From assembly GCA_026400595.1 (NCBI GenBank), contig JAPLOT010000286.1:1-19024 (forward strand): a stretch of 19,024 nucleotides of DNA, given 5' to 3'. The notes under the pieces were generated by a model that was not told where the DNA came from, did no database searches, and saw nothing but the letters and a program-made list of their open reading frames with translations. This DNA comes from Alphaproteobacteria bacterium (GTDB taxonomy: Bacteria; Pseudomonadota; Alphaproteobacteria; Rhizobiales; Aestuariivirgaceae). The position numbers and the translations under genes are program-made. This document shows positions 1-6,833 of the stretch, piece after piece (the first letter of the stretch is position 1; each line of letters opens with the position of its first letter).

Positions 1-2
1 GC

Positions 3-236
3 GAAGCGGTCATGGTGCCGGAGACAGCCATCGTGCAGCGCGGCGACAATGCCTATGTCTATCTGGCACGCGATGCCAAGGCAGAAGAGACACAGGTCCG
101 CGTCGGCAAGCGCATGGCAGGCAACATCGAGATCATCGAGGGCGTGGCTGCCGGTGCCGAAGTGGTGGTGGCCGGCAATACACGCCTGAGCAATGGCGCC
201 GCCATCGAGGTGGTTGCACCCACTTCGGCGGAATAG
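3..236 (+). CDS. RND efflux periplasmic adaptor (membrane fusion protein), C-terminal part
   Basis: Partial gene cut by the left edge; the open frame runs from the first bases and gives the last 77 residues. The visible stretch has the features of the C-terminal membrane-proximal domain of HlyD/AcrA-type adaptors: a VPETAIV strand that often follows the beta-barrel, an aromatic-rich stretch (NAYVYLA), then alternating strands ending in EGVAAGAEVVVAGNTRLSNGA, which matches the usual 'GL..GD.VV..G...L.dGa.V' ending of the family. Such proteins bridge an inner-membrane RND pump to an outer-membrane channel. The stop at 234-236 lies 4 nt before the RND permease ATG at 241, so the two form an operon. 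Substrate cannot be told. Since the permease is broken, this adaptor may have no working partner encoded here. Confidence 0.85.
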   Translation, partial: EAVMVPETAIVQRGDNAYVYLARDAKAEETQVRVGKRMAGNIEIIEGVAAGAEVVVAGNTRLSNGAAIEVVAPTSAE

Positions 237-240
237 CGCC

Positions 241-2301
241 ATGGGTTTCACCGAACTCTGCATCCGCCGCCCTGTCTTCGCCACGGTGCTGAGCCTCGTG
301 CTGGTGCTCGCAGGTCTCATGTCCTTCAATCGCCTGACCATCCGCGAATACCCGAACATCGACGAGCCGCAGGTGACGGTCCTGACCACCTACACCGGCG
401 CCTCCGCCGAAATCGTGGAATCGCAGGTAACCCAGGTTCTGGAGGGATCGCTCGCGGGCATCGAGGGCATTGATACCATCGAATCGACGTCGCGCGCCGA
501 ATCCAGCCGCATCACGATCCGTTTCCGCAATACCGTCGACATCAATGCGGCAACCAGCGATGTCCGCGATCGTGTGAGCCGCGTCCGGAACTTGCTGCCC
601 GACGAGATCAGCGAACCCAATATCTCGAAGGTCGAAGCCGACGCGCAGCCGATCATTTTCCTGGTGATGCAGTCGACCAGCATGAATGCGCTCGAGCTCA
701 CCGACTATGTTGATCGCTTCGTTGTCAACCGCTTCAAGAATCTCGACGGCGTTGCGGACGTGACGATCAATGGCGAGCGTCGCTACGCCATGCGCATCTG
801 GATCGACCCGAGTCGCCTGGCTGGTTACGGGCTCACCGTTCAGGACGTCGAGAACGCGATCCGCAACCAGAATGCCGACATTCCGGCTGGCCGCATCGAG
901 AGTGCCGAGCGCGAGTTCACCGTGCTATCGCGGACCGCTTTGGCAACGCCGGCCGAGTTCGAGCGTATCGTGTTGAAGCCCGCCGGAGGCCTTCAGGTCA
1001 GGCTCGGCGACGTGGCGCGCGTCGAGCTCTCCAGCGCCGATGTACGGCGCGAAGGCCGCTACAACGGCAAGACCGCGATCTCCATCGGCATCGTGAAGCA
1101 GGCGGTGGCCAATCCACTGGATGTGTCGCGCGAGGTGAGGGCCATCCTGCCGCGTCTCAATGCCGACCTTCCGGAAGGCGTGTCGGCCTCGATCGGCTTC
1201 GATTCGACGGTCTTTATCGATCGGTCCATCGAGAATGTCTTCACTACCATTCTCGAGGCCGTCGCACTGGTGCTCATCATAATCTTCCTTTTCCTGCATT
1301 CTTTCCGCGCAGCCCTCATTCCGATCGTCACCATTCCGGTCTCGCTGATTGCGACTTTTGCCATCATGTATGCGACGGGCCTCTCGGTGAACTCACTGAC
1401 GATGCTGGCCATGGTGCTGGCCATCGGCCTGGTGGTGGATGACGCCATCGTGGTGCTGGAAAACATCTATCGCCACATCGAGGACGGCATGAAGCCCTTC
1501 GAGGCTGCGATCACGGGCGCGCGCGAGATCGGCTTCGCGGTGATCGCCATGACGTTGACGCTTGCTGCCGTCTATGCGCCAATCGCCTTCACTCCCGGAC
1601 GAACGGGCAGATTGTTCCTGGAGTTCGCCATCACGCTGGCCGGCGCGGTGATCGTTTCGGGCTTCGTGGCGCTGACGCTGACCCCCATGATGTGCTCCAA
1701 GCTCTTGCGCCACGCGGAGAAGAAGAACCTGTTCAGCCGGGTTGTCGAAGGGGTTCTGGGCGGTCTGGAACGTGGCTACAGGTCCAGTCTGTCCGCGGCC
1801 CTGCGCCTGCGCTGGCTGGTGCTCCTGATGGCGGTCGGCGTCGCCGGCGCGGGCGGTTATGTCCTCTCCCAGATGAAGTCTGAACTGTCCCCCGTCGAAG
1901 ACCGTGGCACCATCACGATCACCGGAAATGCGCCGGAAGGGGCCAGCCTCGCCTATACCCAGCGCTATGCCGGACAGGTCGAGCAGATTCTGGCCGGGGT
2001 GCCCGAACTCAGTTCCTACCTGGTGATCGTCGGGGCAGGCGAGGTCACGCGCTTCCTGACCTTCGCGCGTCTCAAGGACTGGGACGAACGTGAGGTCAAG
2101 CAACAGCAGATCACGCAGTCGCTCTTGCCAAGACTGCGCAAGATTGCGGGCGTTCAGGCGTCGGCCTCGAATCCCGCATCGTTGGGTGTCCGCGGCTTCG
2201 GCAAGCCGCTGCAGATCGTCATCCAGTCCTCTGCGTCCTATGAAGAGATCAACGCGCTCGCGGACAAGCTCGTCGAGCGGCTGAGGGACAATCCAGGCTA
2301 G
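241..2301 (+). CDS. RND permease, N-terminal fragment (686 aa) before the amber stop
   Basis: This is the 5' open part of the broken permease. ATG at 241 is chosen because it begins the conserved amphipathic MGFTELCIRRPVF helix; an upstream in-frame ATG at 193 lies inside the adaptor gene. It encodes TM1, the first periplasmic loop (PN1, PN2, DN subdomains, roughly residues 40-330), TM2-TM6, TM7 near residues 520-540 and the start of the second periplasmic loop. It would lack TM8-12, including the TM10 lysine, so alone it should not transport by the normal RND mechanism. Confidence 0.7.
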   Translation: MGFTELCIRRPVFATVLSLVLVLAGLMSFNRLTIREYPNIDEPQVTVLTTYTGASAEIVESQVTQVLEGSLAGIEGIDTIESTSRAESSRITIRFRNTVDINAATSDVRDRVSRVRNLLPDEISEPNISKVEADAQPIIFLVMQSTSMNALELTDYVDRFVVNRFKNLDGVADVTINGERRYAMRIWIDPSRLAGYGLTVQDVENAIRNQNADIPAGRIESAEREFTVLSRTALATPAEFERIVLKPAGGLQVRLGDVARVELSSADVRREGRYNGKTAISIGIVKQAVANPLDVSREVRAILPRLNADLPEGVSASIGFDSTVFIDRSIENVFTTILEAVALVLIIIFLFLHSFRAALIPIVTIPVSLIATFAIMYATGLSVNSLTMLAMVLAIGLVVDDAIVVLENIYRHIEDGMKPFEAAITGAREIGFAVIAMTLTLAAVYAPIAFTPGRTGRLFLEFAITLAGAVIVSGFVALTLTPMMCSKLLRHAEKKNLFSRVVEGVLGGLERGYRSSLSAALRLRWLVLLMAVGVAGAGGYVLSQMKSELSPVEDRGTITITGNAPEGASLAYTQRYAGQVEQILAGVPELSSYLVIVGAGEVTRFLTFARLKDWDEREVKQQQITQSLLPRLRKIAGVQASASNPASLGVRGFGKPLQIVIQSSASYEEINALADKLVERLRDNPG

Positions 2302-2313
2302 GCCGATCTCGAT

Positions 2314-3249
2314 GTGGCTGACCTTGGCCTCGACATCTCGGTGATCGGGCGCACCCTCGAAACGCTGCTTGGCGGCCGAAATGTATCGACCTTCCAGATC
2401 GGTACGGAACAGTATGACGTCACGGTGGCGCTGCCGCCGGACGAGCGGACATCGCCGGAAACCCTGTCGCGCATCTTCGTGCGCAGCGCCAATGGCGACA
2501 TGGTGCAGCTGTCGAACGTGGTCAAGGCCAGGGTCTCGGTGGCGCCGCGCGATCTCCGCCGGTTCAACCAGCTCCGCGCCATCACGATCGAGGCCAATCT
2601 CGCGCCGGGATACACAATGGGCGAAGCCATTGCCGATGTCGCCGCGGCAGCAGCCGAGGTGCTGCCCGAGGGAACCGCGACCGACCTCACCGGCCAGGCC
2701 CGCGAGTTCCGCGACGCCAGTTCCAATCTGGCTTTCGTCTTCGTGCTGGCGCTCGCCTTCATCTACCTCGTGCTTGCCGCGCAGTTCGAGAGTTTTCGAG
2801 ATCCGCTGATGATCATGGTGACCGTTCCCCTGTCGATGACCGGTGCGCTCACCGCGCTGTGGCTGACAGGCGGCACGCTGAACGTCTATTCGCAGATCGG
2901 CCTGGTGACGCTCATCGGGTTGATCACCAAGCACGGCATTCTCATCGTGGAGTTCACCAACAGCCTGCAGGGCCAGGGCCGCGAGCGGCGGTCGGCCATC
3001 ATCGAGGCGGCGGCGCTGCGCCTGCGGCCGATCCTTATGACGACGGCTGCCATGATCCTTGGCGCTGTTCCGCTGGCCTTGGCGACAGGTGCGGGTGCCG
3101 AAAGCCGGCAGCAGATCGGCTGGGTCATCGTCGGTGGCATGGGACTCGGCACGATCCTGACGCTCTACGTGGTCCCCTGCATCTACGCCGTCATGGGGTA
3201 CAGGCCAAAATCCACGGTCATGCCGGAGGCCGCAACGGCCACGGCCTGA
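2314..3249 (+). CDS. RND permease, C-terminal fragment (311 aa) after the amber stop
   Basis: This is the open frame downstream of the stop. It could only start at a GTG at 2314 (then ADLGLDISVIG), and I see no convincing ribosome-binding site before it. It contains the DC/PC2 part of the second periplasmic loop (GRTLETLLGGRNVSTF, QYDV) and TM8-TM12, including AAQFESFRDPLMIM, the TM10 lysine helix and the final helix with VPCIYAVMGYRPK. Conservation is good, so any inactivation is probably recent. Confidence 0.6.
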   Translation: MADLGLDISVIGRTLETLLGGRNVSTFQIGTEQYDVTVALPPDERTSPETLSRIFVRSANGDMVQLSNVVKARVSVAPRDLRRFNQLRAITIEANLAPGYTMGEAIADVAAAAAEVLPEGTATDLTGQAREFRDASSNLAFVFVLALAFIYLVLAAQFESFRDPLMIMVTVPLSMTGALTALWLTGGTLNVYSQIGLVTLIGLITKHGILIVEFTNSLQGQGRERRSAIIEAAALRLRPILMTTAAMILGAVPLALATGAGAESRQQIGWVIVGGMGLGTILTLYVVPCIYAVMGYRPKSTVMPEAATATA

Positions 3250-3263
3250 CACCGGAAACAGGA

Positions 3264-3294
3264 AGGCCGCAGCCGTCATCGCCGGCCGCGGCCT
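3264..3294. terminator. Hairpin between convergent genes, possible terminator
   Basis: Inverted repeat AGGCCGC (3264-3270) / GCGGCCT (3288-3294) with a 17-nt loop, 15 nt after the RND stop. No T-run follows, so rho-independent termination is only a possibility. Confidence 0.35.
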
Positions 3295-3302
3295 CTAACG
3301 TC

Positions 3303-3319
3303 GATCCCGGCCGGGGATC
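3303..3319. terminator. Second hairpin, overlapping the end of the small Gly-rich gene
   Basis: Inverted repeat GATCCC (3303-3308) / GGGATC (3314-3319) with spacer GGCCG. It overlaps the stop codon of the minus-strand gene by two bases. It could end transcription from either side; there is no T-run. Confidence 0.3.
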
Positions 3320-3611
3320 AGCGGTTCTTGATCATGCCGATGATGGCGGTCAGGATGGCGCCACCGGCGCCGCTCGAGATCAGGTTGGTGATCAGGCTGC
3401 CGACGTCGAGACCGGAAGAGGCGACCGCATCGGCAGGCACAGCACCGCCCGTCAATCTCTCGACGATCTGGCCAAGGACCACGCCGCCAATGGCGCCGGC
3501 TATCGAGTTTCCGCCGCCGCCGAGGCTCTTGCCCTTCAAGGCTGCGCCGGCCGCATTGCCGCCGATCGCGCCCGCGATCAGCTGAATGATGATAGGTAGT
3601 AAGCTTTCCAT
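3318..3611 (-). CDS. Small glycine-rich hydrophobic protein, function unknown
   Basis: 97 residues, starting MESLLPIIIQLIAGAIGGN. The ATG at 3611 is preferred over an in-frame one at 3695 because CTGGAGATC lies just before it and because the conserved-looking hydrophobic part begins there. The protein has three hydrophobic glycine-rich blocks (residues about 3-25, 38-50 and 75-95) with GG/GxxxG spacing, and ends in IKNR. I recall similar unnamed proteins in many alphaproteobacteria but know of no function. The pattern could suit membrane insertion, helix packing or an amyloid-like fold. It stands alone: convergent with the RND gene and divergent from the ModE-like gene, 221 bp away. Confidence 0.65.
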   Translation of the reverse strand: MESLLPIIIQLIAGAIGGNAAGAALKGKSLGGGGNSIAGAIGGVVLGQIVERLTGGAVPADAVASSGLDVGSLITNLISSGAGGAILTAIIGMIKNR

Positions 3612-3734
3612 TTGGATCTCCAGTTCCACCCGACCCCAATTGTGATTCCCCATGGCGGGTTGATGAACTAGATCAGAGGGTGCAATCGATGGCAAGCTTC
3701 AACTAAGCAATCTCAACTGACCTTTCTCGCAAGT

Positions 3735-3757
3735 AACCAGAACTCCTTGTTCTGGTT
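3735..3757. promoter_or_regulatory. Perfect palindrome in the intergenic region upstream of the ModE-like gene
   Basis: AACCAGAAC (3735-3743) and GTTCTGGTT (3749-3757) are perfect 9-bp arms around TCCTT. It lies between two divergent genes, 125 bp before one start and 76 bp before the other. That suits a dimeric repressor operator, though a transcript hairpin is also possible. It does not resemble the Mo-box before modA. The rest of the 3612-3832 gap shows no clear promoter. Confidence 0.5.
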
Positions 3758-3832
3758 CATGATACCGGTCGAAACTTAGGCCCTTTCCTTGTGGAGCACT
3801 TTGGACGATCATTGTTTCGAAAGGTGCTTTGC

Positions 3833-4177
3833 ATGGCGCGTCTGAGTATTCGAATCGATTTTGGCCCAGACCTGCGGGTCGGCCCCGGCAAGATCCAGCT
3901 TCTCGAAGAAATCGCGGCGCTGGGCTCCATTGCAGCTGGTGGCAGAGCCCTGCACATGTCCTATCGCCGCGCATGGGAGCTGATCGAGGATCTGAACAAG
4001 ACGTTCGGCAAGCCGGTGGTCGAATCCAAGAGCGGCGGCAAGAAGGGCGGCGGCGCCACGCTCACGCCGCTGGGACTGGCCCTAATCTCGCGCTACCGGG
4101 CCATGGAACGTGCCGCTGCCTCCGCAACCGAAGCCCATCTCGAAGCCCTGAAACGCGAGATCGCCCGCACCAGCTAG
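3833..4177 (+). CDS. Short ModE-type winged-helix regulator (DNA-binding domain only)
   Basis: 114 residues, matching the N-terminal LysR-like winged helix of ModE: ...GPGKIQLLEEIAALGSIAAGGRALHMSYRRAWELIEDLN followed by a wing (SGGKKGGGATLTPLG) and a C-terminal helix that would dimerise. E. coli ModE is about 262 residues with two C-terminal molybdate-binding Mop domains; these are absent here. ATG at 3833 is preferred over GTG at 3791 because AAAGGTG sits just upstream and the family begins near there. The gene faces modC and shares its stop bases, so it very likely belongs to the mod system and probably binds the palindrome before modA. How it would sense molybdate without a Mop domain is open; the Mop domain of ModC is a candidate partner. 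Confidence 0.85.
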   Translation: MARLSIRIDFGPDLRVGPGKIQLLEEIAALGSIAAGGRALHMSYRRAWELIEDLNKTFGKPVVESKSGGKKGGGATLTPLGLALISRYRAMERAAASATEAHLEALKREIARTS

Positions 4178-5265
4178 CGGGGTGCGGCGGCTGGCGGACT
4201 GACCGATATGGCCTTGACCAGCGCATAGACTTCAAGACCGATGGCGAGCCGCAACGTATCGCGGGACTGCCGGGTGATGCGCGCAATGACTGGTGCGCCT
4301 GCGCAGTCGACCGTCACATTCACGGCCGCAGGTCCCGCCGCATCGAGCGCCGTGACCCGTCCGCGGAAGATATTCAGGGCACTGATCTTCTTGGGTTTCT
4401 GGGTGGCCACCATCACGTCGCGGGCGCGGATCTGCACGCGGAGTACTGCGCCCGGTTTCCCCACCTTGCCCTGAACATATGCCTCGCCCGCGGCCGAACG
4501 CAGACTGGTCATGTCATAGGCCTGATCGTAACCGGCCACCGTCATGTCGAGAATGACGCCGCCTTCGTCGCGCTCTTCGGGCGGCACGAGATCGAGGCGC
4601 TGTGCAATCCGATCAGCAGGCCCGGAAGCTGCGACACGGCCTTCGGCCATCACCACGATGTCGGTGGCGAGGCGCTTCACCTCTGCGAGCGAATGGCTGA
4701 CATAGAGAATGGGAAGACGCAGGTCATCGCGCAGGCGTTCGATGTATGGGAGGATCTCTTCCTTGCGCGGCTGGTCCAGCGACGCGAGCGGCTCGTCCAT
4801 GAGCAGGAGGCGCGGCGAAGCGAGCAAGGCCCGGCCGATGGCAACGCGCTGGCGCTCGCCGCCCGACAGCTGGCGCGGCTTGCGCGTCAGCAGATGACCA
4901 ATGCCCAGTAGGGCCAGAACCTGCGCCGTCTGGGCGTAACGGTCACCGCGCGGCGCGAACCAGCGGCCATAGTGGAGATTCTGCTCGACAGTGAGGTGTG
5001 GAAAGAGGCGCGAATCCTGGAAGACATAGCCGATCCGGCGGCGATGCACGGGTAAGGCGAGATGTTCTTCCGTGTCCGTCAGAACCGCACCGTCGATGGC
5101 GATCTTTCCCCAATCCGGCTTGATCAGCCCGGCGATGACATTGATGAGCGTGGTCTTGCCCGAGCCGGAGGCGCCGAAGATGGCCGTGAGCCGGCCCTGG
5201 CTCTCGAACGCGGCATCGAGAGCGAAATCACCGAGTCGGTGGCGGACTGCGACTGCGACGCTCAT
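4174..5265 (-). CDS. modC: Molybdate ABC transporter ATP-binding protein ModC
   Basis: 363 residues. The ATPase hydrolyses ATP on the cytoplasmic face to drive molybdate import through ModB. Visible motifs: Walker A GASGSGKT (residues 31-38), Q-loop in YVFQDSRLFPHLTV, signature LSGGERQR, Walker B LLLMDEPL and the switch histidine in YVSHSLAEV. The C-terminal portion (VQIRARDVMVA, then VNVTVDCAG, IARIT) is a single Mop/TOBE molybdate-binding domain, the usual ModC layout and length. ATG at 5265 overlaps the modB stop as ATGA, implying translational coupling. The open frame continues upstream to 5880, but that part only shadows modB. The stop overlaps the convergent ModE-like gene's stop in CTAG (4174-4177). 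Confidence 0.93.
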   Translation of the reverse strand: MSVAVAVRHRLGDFALDAAFESQGRLTAIFGASGSGKTTLINVIAGLIKPDWGKIAIDGAVLTDTEEHLALPVHRRRIGYVFQDSRLFPHLTVEQNLHYGRWFAPRGDRYAQTAQVLALLGIGHLLTRKPRQLSGGERQRVAIGRALLASPRLLLMDEPLASLDQPRKEEILPYIERLRDDLRLPILYVSHSLAEVKRLATDIVVMAEGRVAASGPADRIAQRLDLVPPEERDEGGVILDMTVAGYDQAYDMTSLRSAAGEAYVQGKVGKPGAVLRVQIRARDVMVATQKPKKISALNIFRGRVTALDAAGPAAVNVTVDCAGAPVIARITRQSRDTLRLAIGLEVYALVKAISVSPPAAAPR

Positions 5266-5909
5266 GCGGCGATGCGCCGGCCGACACGGCGTGCCAGCAC
5301 CTCGGATGCCATCAATGCGGCCAGGGAGATCGCCACGGAAATGGCCGTCAAACGCAAGGCTCCGGCGTCGCCGCCAGGAATCTGCGTGAAGGTATAGATG
5401 GCCGAGGGCAGAGTCTGGGTCTCGCCTGGAATGTTGGATACGAAGGTGATGGTGGCGCCGAACTCGCCCATGGCCTTGGCGAAGCACAGGATCATGCCGG
5501 CCACGATGCCGGGCAAGGTGAGCGGCAAGGTCACGGTCAGGAAGACCCACAGCGCATTGGCTCCGAGTGTCGATGCGGCGGCTTCCAGCCTGCGGTCGAC
5601 CGCCTCGATGGAGAGCCGTATGGCGCGCACCATCAGGGGAAAGCCCATGACCGCGCAGGCCAGGGCCGCACCCGTCCAGCGGAAGGAGAAGACGATGCCG
5701 AAGGCTTCGTTGAGGAATGAGCCGACCGGTCCGCGCTTGCCGAAGGTCAGCAGCAGCAGATAGCCGGTCACGACCGGCGGCAGCACCAGCGGCAGATGCA
5801 CCAGCCCGTTCACCAGCGACTTGCCCCAGAAGTCGCGGCGCGCCAGCAACAGCGCCACGGCCAGGCGGACGGCATTCCATTCATCCGGGCTGAGTTCAAG
5901 CCATGTCAT
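5262..5909 (-). CDS. modB: Molybdate ABC transporter permease ModB
   Basis: 215 residues, close to the normal ModB length, with several membrane helices. It forms the inner-membrane channel with which ModC and ModA interact. The cytoplasmic EAA-type loop is clear: KAMGEFGATITFVSNIPGET followed by QTLPSAIYTFTQIPGGD, characteristic of ModB/CysT-type permeases. The N-terminal part has LPLVLPPVVTGYLLLLTFGKRG, also typical. The ATG at 5909 lies 3 nt after the modA stop, and the TGA overlaps the modC start, so modABC is one transcript in the order modA-modB-modC. Confidence 0.93.
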   Translation of the reverse strand: MTWLELSPDEWNAVRLAVALLLARRDFWGKSLVNGLVHLPLVLPPVVTGYLLLLTFGKRGPVGSFLNEAFGIVFSFRWTGAALACAVMGFPLMVRAIRLSIEAVDRRLEAAASTLGANALWVFLTVTLPLTLPGIVAGMILCFAKAMGEFGATITFVSNIPGETQTLPSAIYTFTQIPGGDAGALRLTAISVAISLAALMASEVLARRVGRRIAA

Positions 5910-5912
5910 GCT

Positions 5913-6707
5913 TCAGTTGGTAGCAGGGGGCACCAGGATCGTGAAGCCCTGGGCCTTGAAGATGTCCTGCGCCACGGCGGACTGCAGGAATTTCATCAGT
6001 TCGCCCGCATCGGCATTCTTCGACCCGGCCGTTACGGCAACCGGATAGATGATCGGCGGGTGGCTGTCAGACGGGAAGGTTCCGACGACCTTCACCTTGG
6101 GTTCGGCCCTCGCATCCGTCCTGTAGACGATGCCAAGTGGGGCCTCGCCGGTGGCAACCAGCTTCAGCGCGGCGCGGACGTTCTCCGCCTGGGCGACCTT
6201 GCCCTCGACGGAGGACCAGACGGCCAGCGACTCGAGGGCCGCCTTGCCGTATCTGCCTGCCGGTACGGCCTTGACATCGCCCATGGCGAGCTTGCCGTCG
6301 CCCAGCAGGGTGGCCAGCGGAAAATCCTTGGCAATGACCGTCTCGGCCTTGGAATCGGCGGGCGCGATCAGCACGATCTCGTTGCCCAGCAGACGGGTCT
6401 CGCTGCCCTCCGCCACCAGTTTCCGTTCGGCGAGGTATTTCATCCAGTCGAGGTCGGCGGAGAAGAAGATGTCGGCGGGTGCGCCTTCCTCGATCTGCTT
6501 GGCCAGGGCGGAACTGGCGGCATAGGAGATCGTGGCCGTCTTGCCGGTTTCGGCTGTCCAGGCGGCGGCGGCCTCGTCGAGCGCATTTTTCAGGCTGGCG
6601 GCCGCGAAGACGGTGACCTTCTCGGCGGCCGGCGCCGGCACTGGGGCGGTGGAGATCAGGGCGGCAAGGCCGAGGGCGGCGAGGCCAAACATTCTGCGCG
6701 TGAGCAT
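5913..6707 (-). CDS. modA: Periplasmic molybdate-binding protein ModA
   Basis: 264 residues with a signal peptide (MLTRRMFGLAALGLAAL..., probable cleavage after APVPAPA). The TRRMF stretch resembles a twin-arginine motif, so export could be by Tat; this is only suggestive. The mature part begins EKVTVFAAASLKNALDE and has the anion-binding segments of the family (AAASL, SYAASSALAKQI, GAPADIFFSAD, VPAGRYGKAALES, GIVYRTDA). It delivers molybdate or tungstate to ModBC. Two ATGs lie close together: the one at 6707 is preferred over 6719 because a full GGAGGAA sits between them, properly spaced only for 6707. A Mo-box palindrome 14 nt upstream implies repression when molybdate is abundant. Confidence 0.93.
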   Translation of the reverse strand: MLTRRMFGLAALGLAALISTAPVPAPAAEKVTVFAAASLKNALDEAAAAWTAETGKTATISYAASSALAKQIEEGAPADIFFSADLDWMKYLAERKLVAEGSETRLLGNEIVLIAPADSKAETVIAKDFPLATLLGDGKLAMGDVKAVPAGRYGKAALESLAVWSSVEGKVAQAENVRAALKLVATGEAPLGIVYRTDARAEPKVKVVGTFPSDSHPPIIYPVAVTAGSKNADAGELMKFLQSAVAQDIFKAQGFTILVPPATN

Positions 6708-6710
6708 CAA

Positions 6711-6717
6711 TTCCTCC
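6711..6717 (-). promoter_or_regulatory. Shine-Dalgarno that fixes the modA start
   Basis: On the minus strand ATGGAGGAATTGATG contains GGAGGAA between two in-frame ATGs. The distance suits the second ATG (6707); the first ATG overlaps the site itself. Confidence 0.75.
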
Positions 6718-6721
6718 ATGC

Positions 6722-6743
6722 GTTATATTCATCTGGATATAAC
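6722..6743. promoter_or_regulatory. Mo-box: ModE-type operator upstream of modA
   Basis: GTTATAT (6722-6728) and ATATAAC (6737-6743) form a perfect 7-bp inverted repeat with an 8-nt spacer, preceded by C. This is the arrangement known for ModE operators (CGTTATAT...ATATAACG). It is an AT-rich island in GC-rich DNA, 14 nt before the modA start codon, where a bound repressor would block initiation or RNA polymerase. The likely ligand protein is the ModE-type regulator at 3833-4177. Its position between divergent modA and the PLP-enzyme gene leaves room for an effect on both. Confidence 0.82.
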
Positions 6744-6833
6744 ACTAGCTTCAACTGTGCAACACCCGGCGCTCGTGTTTCCATTTGCCCCGCCCAGCCG
6801 CTAAGGGGGAGAAGCACGAAAGGACCTCCATTC

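Larger units (their letters stand above)
241..3249 (+). pseudogene. RND efflux permease, interrupted by an in-frame amber stop
   Basis: One reading frame covers the whole permease, but TAG at 2299-2301 breaks it; both sides stay in the same frame and are well conserved. The N-terminus (MGFTELCIRRPVFATVL) is typical of RND pumps. The proton-relay acids in TM4 are present (GLVVDDAIVVLENIYRHIE, Asp400-Asp401), as is the TM10 lysine (LITKHGILIVEF, Lys codon at 2929). The family usually has about 1020-1050 residues; here the full span is 1002 codons. Around the stop the family normally reads NP.L..L..DY....PQL.V.IDR.RAADLG, but this sequence goes from NPG-stop-ADLDV straight to ADLGLDIS, so about 20 codons of the PC1-to-DC region seem to be missing. 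A stop plus a local deletion suggests real gene decay rather than one sequencing error. Suppression of the stop cannot be excluded. Confidence 0.75.

Noticed and set aside
1393..3279. A 628-codon open frame on the minus strand across the RND gene
   Set aside because: It is a shadow of the permease frame: His/Arg/Asp/Gln-rich, no recognisable domain, and the plus frame shows clear RND conservation.
3699..3974. 91-codon minus-strand open frame near the ModE-like gene
   Set aside because: It is antisense to the regulator, has no recognisable domain, and holds the palindrome at its end.
5266..5880. Upstream extension of the modC frame
   Set aside because: It shadows modB; modC homology begins at ATG 5265 with an ATGA overlap.
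5796..6833. Upstream in-frame extension of the PLP-enzyme reading frame
   Set aside because: It lies antisense to modA and modB; the family start and AAAGGA fit ATG at 6834.
6744..6833. SAM-II riboswitch before the PLP-enzyme gene
   Set aside because: CGCTAAGGGGGA resembles the 3' end of SAM-II and AACAC/GTGTT could be a stem, but the conserved GAUUU-containing loop is not seen. A covariance-model search for the SAM-II family would decide.
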